6,888 nt of DNA from assembly GCA_018240935.1 (NCBI GenBank), contig JAFEEV010000303.1, positions 1 through 6,888 on the forward strand, written 5' to 3'. This stretch comes from Pseudomonadota bacterium (GTDB lineage: Bacteria > Pseudomonadota > Gammaproteobacteria > Burkholderiales > Nitrosomonadaceae). Below are positions 5,731 through 6,888 of this stretch, piece after piece; position 1 is the first letter of the stretch, and each line of letters opens with the position of its first letter. Made by a program: the position numbers and the translations under genes. Below the pieces are notes generated by a model, which did not search any database, was not told the DNA's origin, and saw nothing but the letters and a program-made list of their open reading frames with translations.

Positions 5731-6729
5731 TTATTCCACCGTGATAGCAACCTTACCTGCCGGGTGAGCTTGTTCAAGGAATCGCTGAGCCGCAGCTGCA
5801 TCCGGAAGCGCAAAGCAATGCGCGATCTTTATTGTCAATTTGTTCTCATCAAATAACCGGGCGCATTGCTGTAAAATTTTGCCTTGATGAAGCTTCGCTT
5901 CCGTCAATTCCATCAGAACGGGCGATAGCATCAATTCCAGACTGAAACGCACATTGCGCTTCCGTGCCTCGCTCCAATCCGTATCCGCTGACGGTTGCAA
6001 TATGGTGACGACATCGCCGTACGGTTTTACACAGCGAAAGCAGCTTTGCAATACTTCAGGACCCACGGTATCGAATGCGATGTCCACTCCCTTACCCGCT
6101 GTGCAGCGCAACACTTCGGCAACCACATCGTGCGTGCGGTAGTTGATAACTTGATCGGCGCCCAATTGCCGGGCTAAATCCGCTTTTTCCTCATTACTGA
6201 CCGTTGTGATCACTCGAGCGCCAGCCAACTTCGCCAACTGGATCGCGGCGTGACCGACACCGCCCGCGCCGGCGTGAATCAAAACCGTTTGGCCGCTGGT
6301 AATGCGCGCCCGGTCGTGCAACGCTTCCCAGGCAGTGATAAAAACCAGCGGCGCGGCGGCTGCTTGTTCGAACGATAAAGCACGCGGCTTGAGCGCGGCC
6401 AATGCGGCATCGACTCGAACATACTCGGCGTAGGTGCCTTGGCGGTTATCAAAGCCGGGCTGTGAGAAATAGACTTCATCGCCAGGGTGAAAATTTTTTA
6501 CCTGCGAACCGGCGGCTGTCACGATCCCGGCGCCGTCGCAGCCGGGAATGACTGGAAAAGAAACCGGAAAGCGCTCAGGCGCGGAGCGGATCTTGCAATC
6601 GATCGGATTGATACCGGCGGCCTTGATACGAATCAGGATCTGATTTTCACCGCATTCGCCGGGTGATCCGGTTTCACCATACTGGAGCACATCGGCTGCA
6701 CCGCCTGTACTGAAATAGACCGCTTTCAT
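5731..6729 (-). CDS. Zinc-free medium-chain reductase, quinone-oxidoreductase (Qor) family
   Basis: The 332-residue protein belongs to the medium-chain dehydrogenase/reductase superfamily, Qor-like branch: cytosolic NADPH-dependent enzymes that reduce quinones or activated alkenes. The N-terminal catalytic fold (1-125) shows KAAGINPIDCKIR (36-48), PGCDGAGIV (62-70) and HPGDEV (81-86). The Rossmann fold follows with HAGAGGVGHAAIQLAK (152-167), a Gly-rich dinucleotide loop, then GADQVINYR (190-198) and VDIAFDTVG (215-223). The end, AGKVAITVE, is typical. The catalytic zinc Cys is replaced by Asn41, and the four-Cys structural zinc lobe is absent, so no zinc is expected. ATG 6729 is preceded by AAAAAGG at a 7-base gap; an out-of-frame ATG sits 4 bases upstream of it. 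The gene follows a DUF465 gene on the same strand by 72 bases and may share its transcript. The true substrate cannot be told from sequence. Confidence 0.93.
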   Translation of the reverse strand: MKAVYFSTGGAADVLQYGETGSPGECGENQILIRIKAAGINPIDCKIRSAPERFPVSFPVIPGCDGAGIVTAAGSQVKNFHPGDEVYFSQPGFDNRQGTYAEYVRVDAALAALKPRALSFEQAAAAPLVFITAWEALHDRARITSGQTVLIHAGAGGVGHAAIQLAKLAGARVITTVSNEEKADLARQLGADQVINYRTHDVVAEVLRCTAGKGVDIAFDTVGPEVLQSCFRCVKPYGDVVTILQPSADTDWSEARKRNVRFSLELMLSPVLMELTEAKLHQGKILQQCARLFDENKLTIKIAHCFALPDAAAAQRFLEQAHPAGKVAITVE

Positions 6730-6801
6730 TCATTCGCCTTTTTAGTGAAGTGAGAGTGCGGATTTTACCGGTGCCTGCGGTCTATTTGCACGCGCTATTT
6801 T

Positions 6802-6888
6802 CTAAGCGCCGGTGATGATGCCGTATAGCTTGTCTTTGAGCTGCAAGCGCTTCTTCTTCAATTCTTCAAAGTATTCATCGGCGGTATT
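6802..6888 (-). CDS. YdcH/DUF465-type small protein, C-terminal end (partial)
   Basis: Reading leftward from the window edge, the minus strand encodes 28 residues (NTADEYFEELKKKRLQLKDK followed by LYGIITGA) and a TAG at 6804-6802. The pattern 'L(K)KxRLxLKDxLY.ii' is the characteristic C-terminal half of the DUF465/YdcH family: coiled-coil proteins of about 65-80 residues, widespread in proteobacteria and without an established biochemical role. The highly charged helical stretch fits. The start lies beyond the window, so length, start and promoter cannot be judged. It reads in the same direction as the oxidoreductase 72 bases downstream. Confidence 0.75.
   Translation of the reverse strand, partial: NTADEYFEELKKKRLQLKDKLYGIITGA

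Noticed and set aside
1..6888. tRNA, rRNA, CRISPR array, or complete transposase gene
   Set aside because: No cloverleaf, rRNA-like or regularly spaced repeat was seen, and every substantial coding frame is accounted for by the genes listed. The only mobile-like sequence is the non-coding repeat between dnaK and dnaJ.

Overview
The window suggests a betaproteobacterium, most likely an ammonia oxidiser of the Nitrosomonas group. This is inferred from protein flavour, moderate G+C, the purB and grpE-dnaK-dnaJ arrangement, and a repeat ending that I associate from memory with Nitrosomonas-type genomes; no database was searched. Most of the window is core housekeeping sequence, and I see no obviously new defence, secretion or biosynthetic system.

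Layout. Bases 2-757 carry the C-terminal half of purB (adenylosuccinate lyase), cut by the window edge. A 139-base gap follows with a well-formed heat-shock (sigma-32 type) promoter. It drives grpE (897-1490) and, 57 bases later, dnaK (1548-3491). After dnaK comes a strong hairpin that looks like a terminator or attenuator. Next is a 148-bp, nearly symmetric palindromic element with about 19-bp terminal inverted repeats (MITE-like), and then dnaJ (3784-4893) with its own ribosome binding site. A 230-base AT-rich gap leads to a small unrecognised gene (5124-5594). Converging on it from the minus strand is an NAD(P)H:quinone-oxidoreductase-like gene (6729-5731). Upstream of that, on the same strand, is the C-terminal end of a small YdcH/DUF465-type protein cut by the right window edge.

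How the genes work together. DnaK is the ATP-driven Hsp70. DnaJ delivers substrates and stimulates its ATPase, and GrpE exchanges its nucleotide. The promoter before grpE explains heat induction of grpE-dnaK. The hairpin and inserted repeat before dnaJ raise the question of how dnaJ is kept in proportion with dnaK. PurB, the quinone oxidoreductase homologue and the DUF465 protein are unrelated neighbours.

The parts most worth a second look are the 292-base dnaK-dnaJ gap, with its terminator-like hairpin, palindromic repeat, extra repeat end and possible occlusion of the dnaJ ribosome binding site, and the unrecognised 156-residue protein with its long leader.
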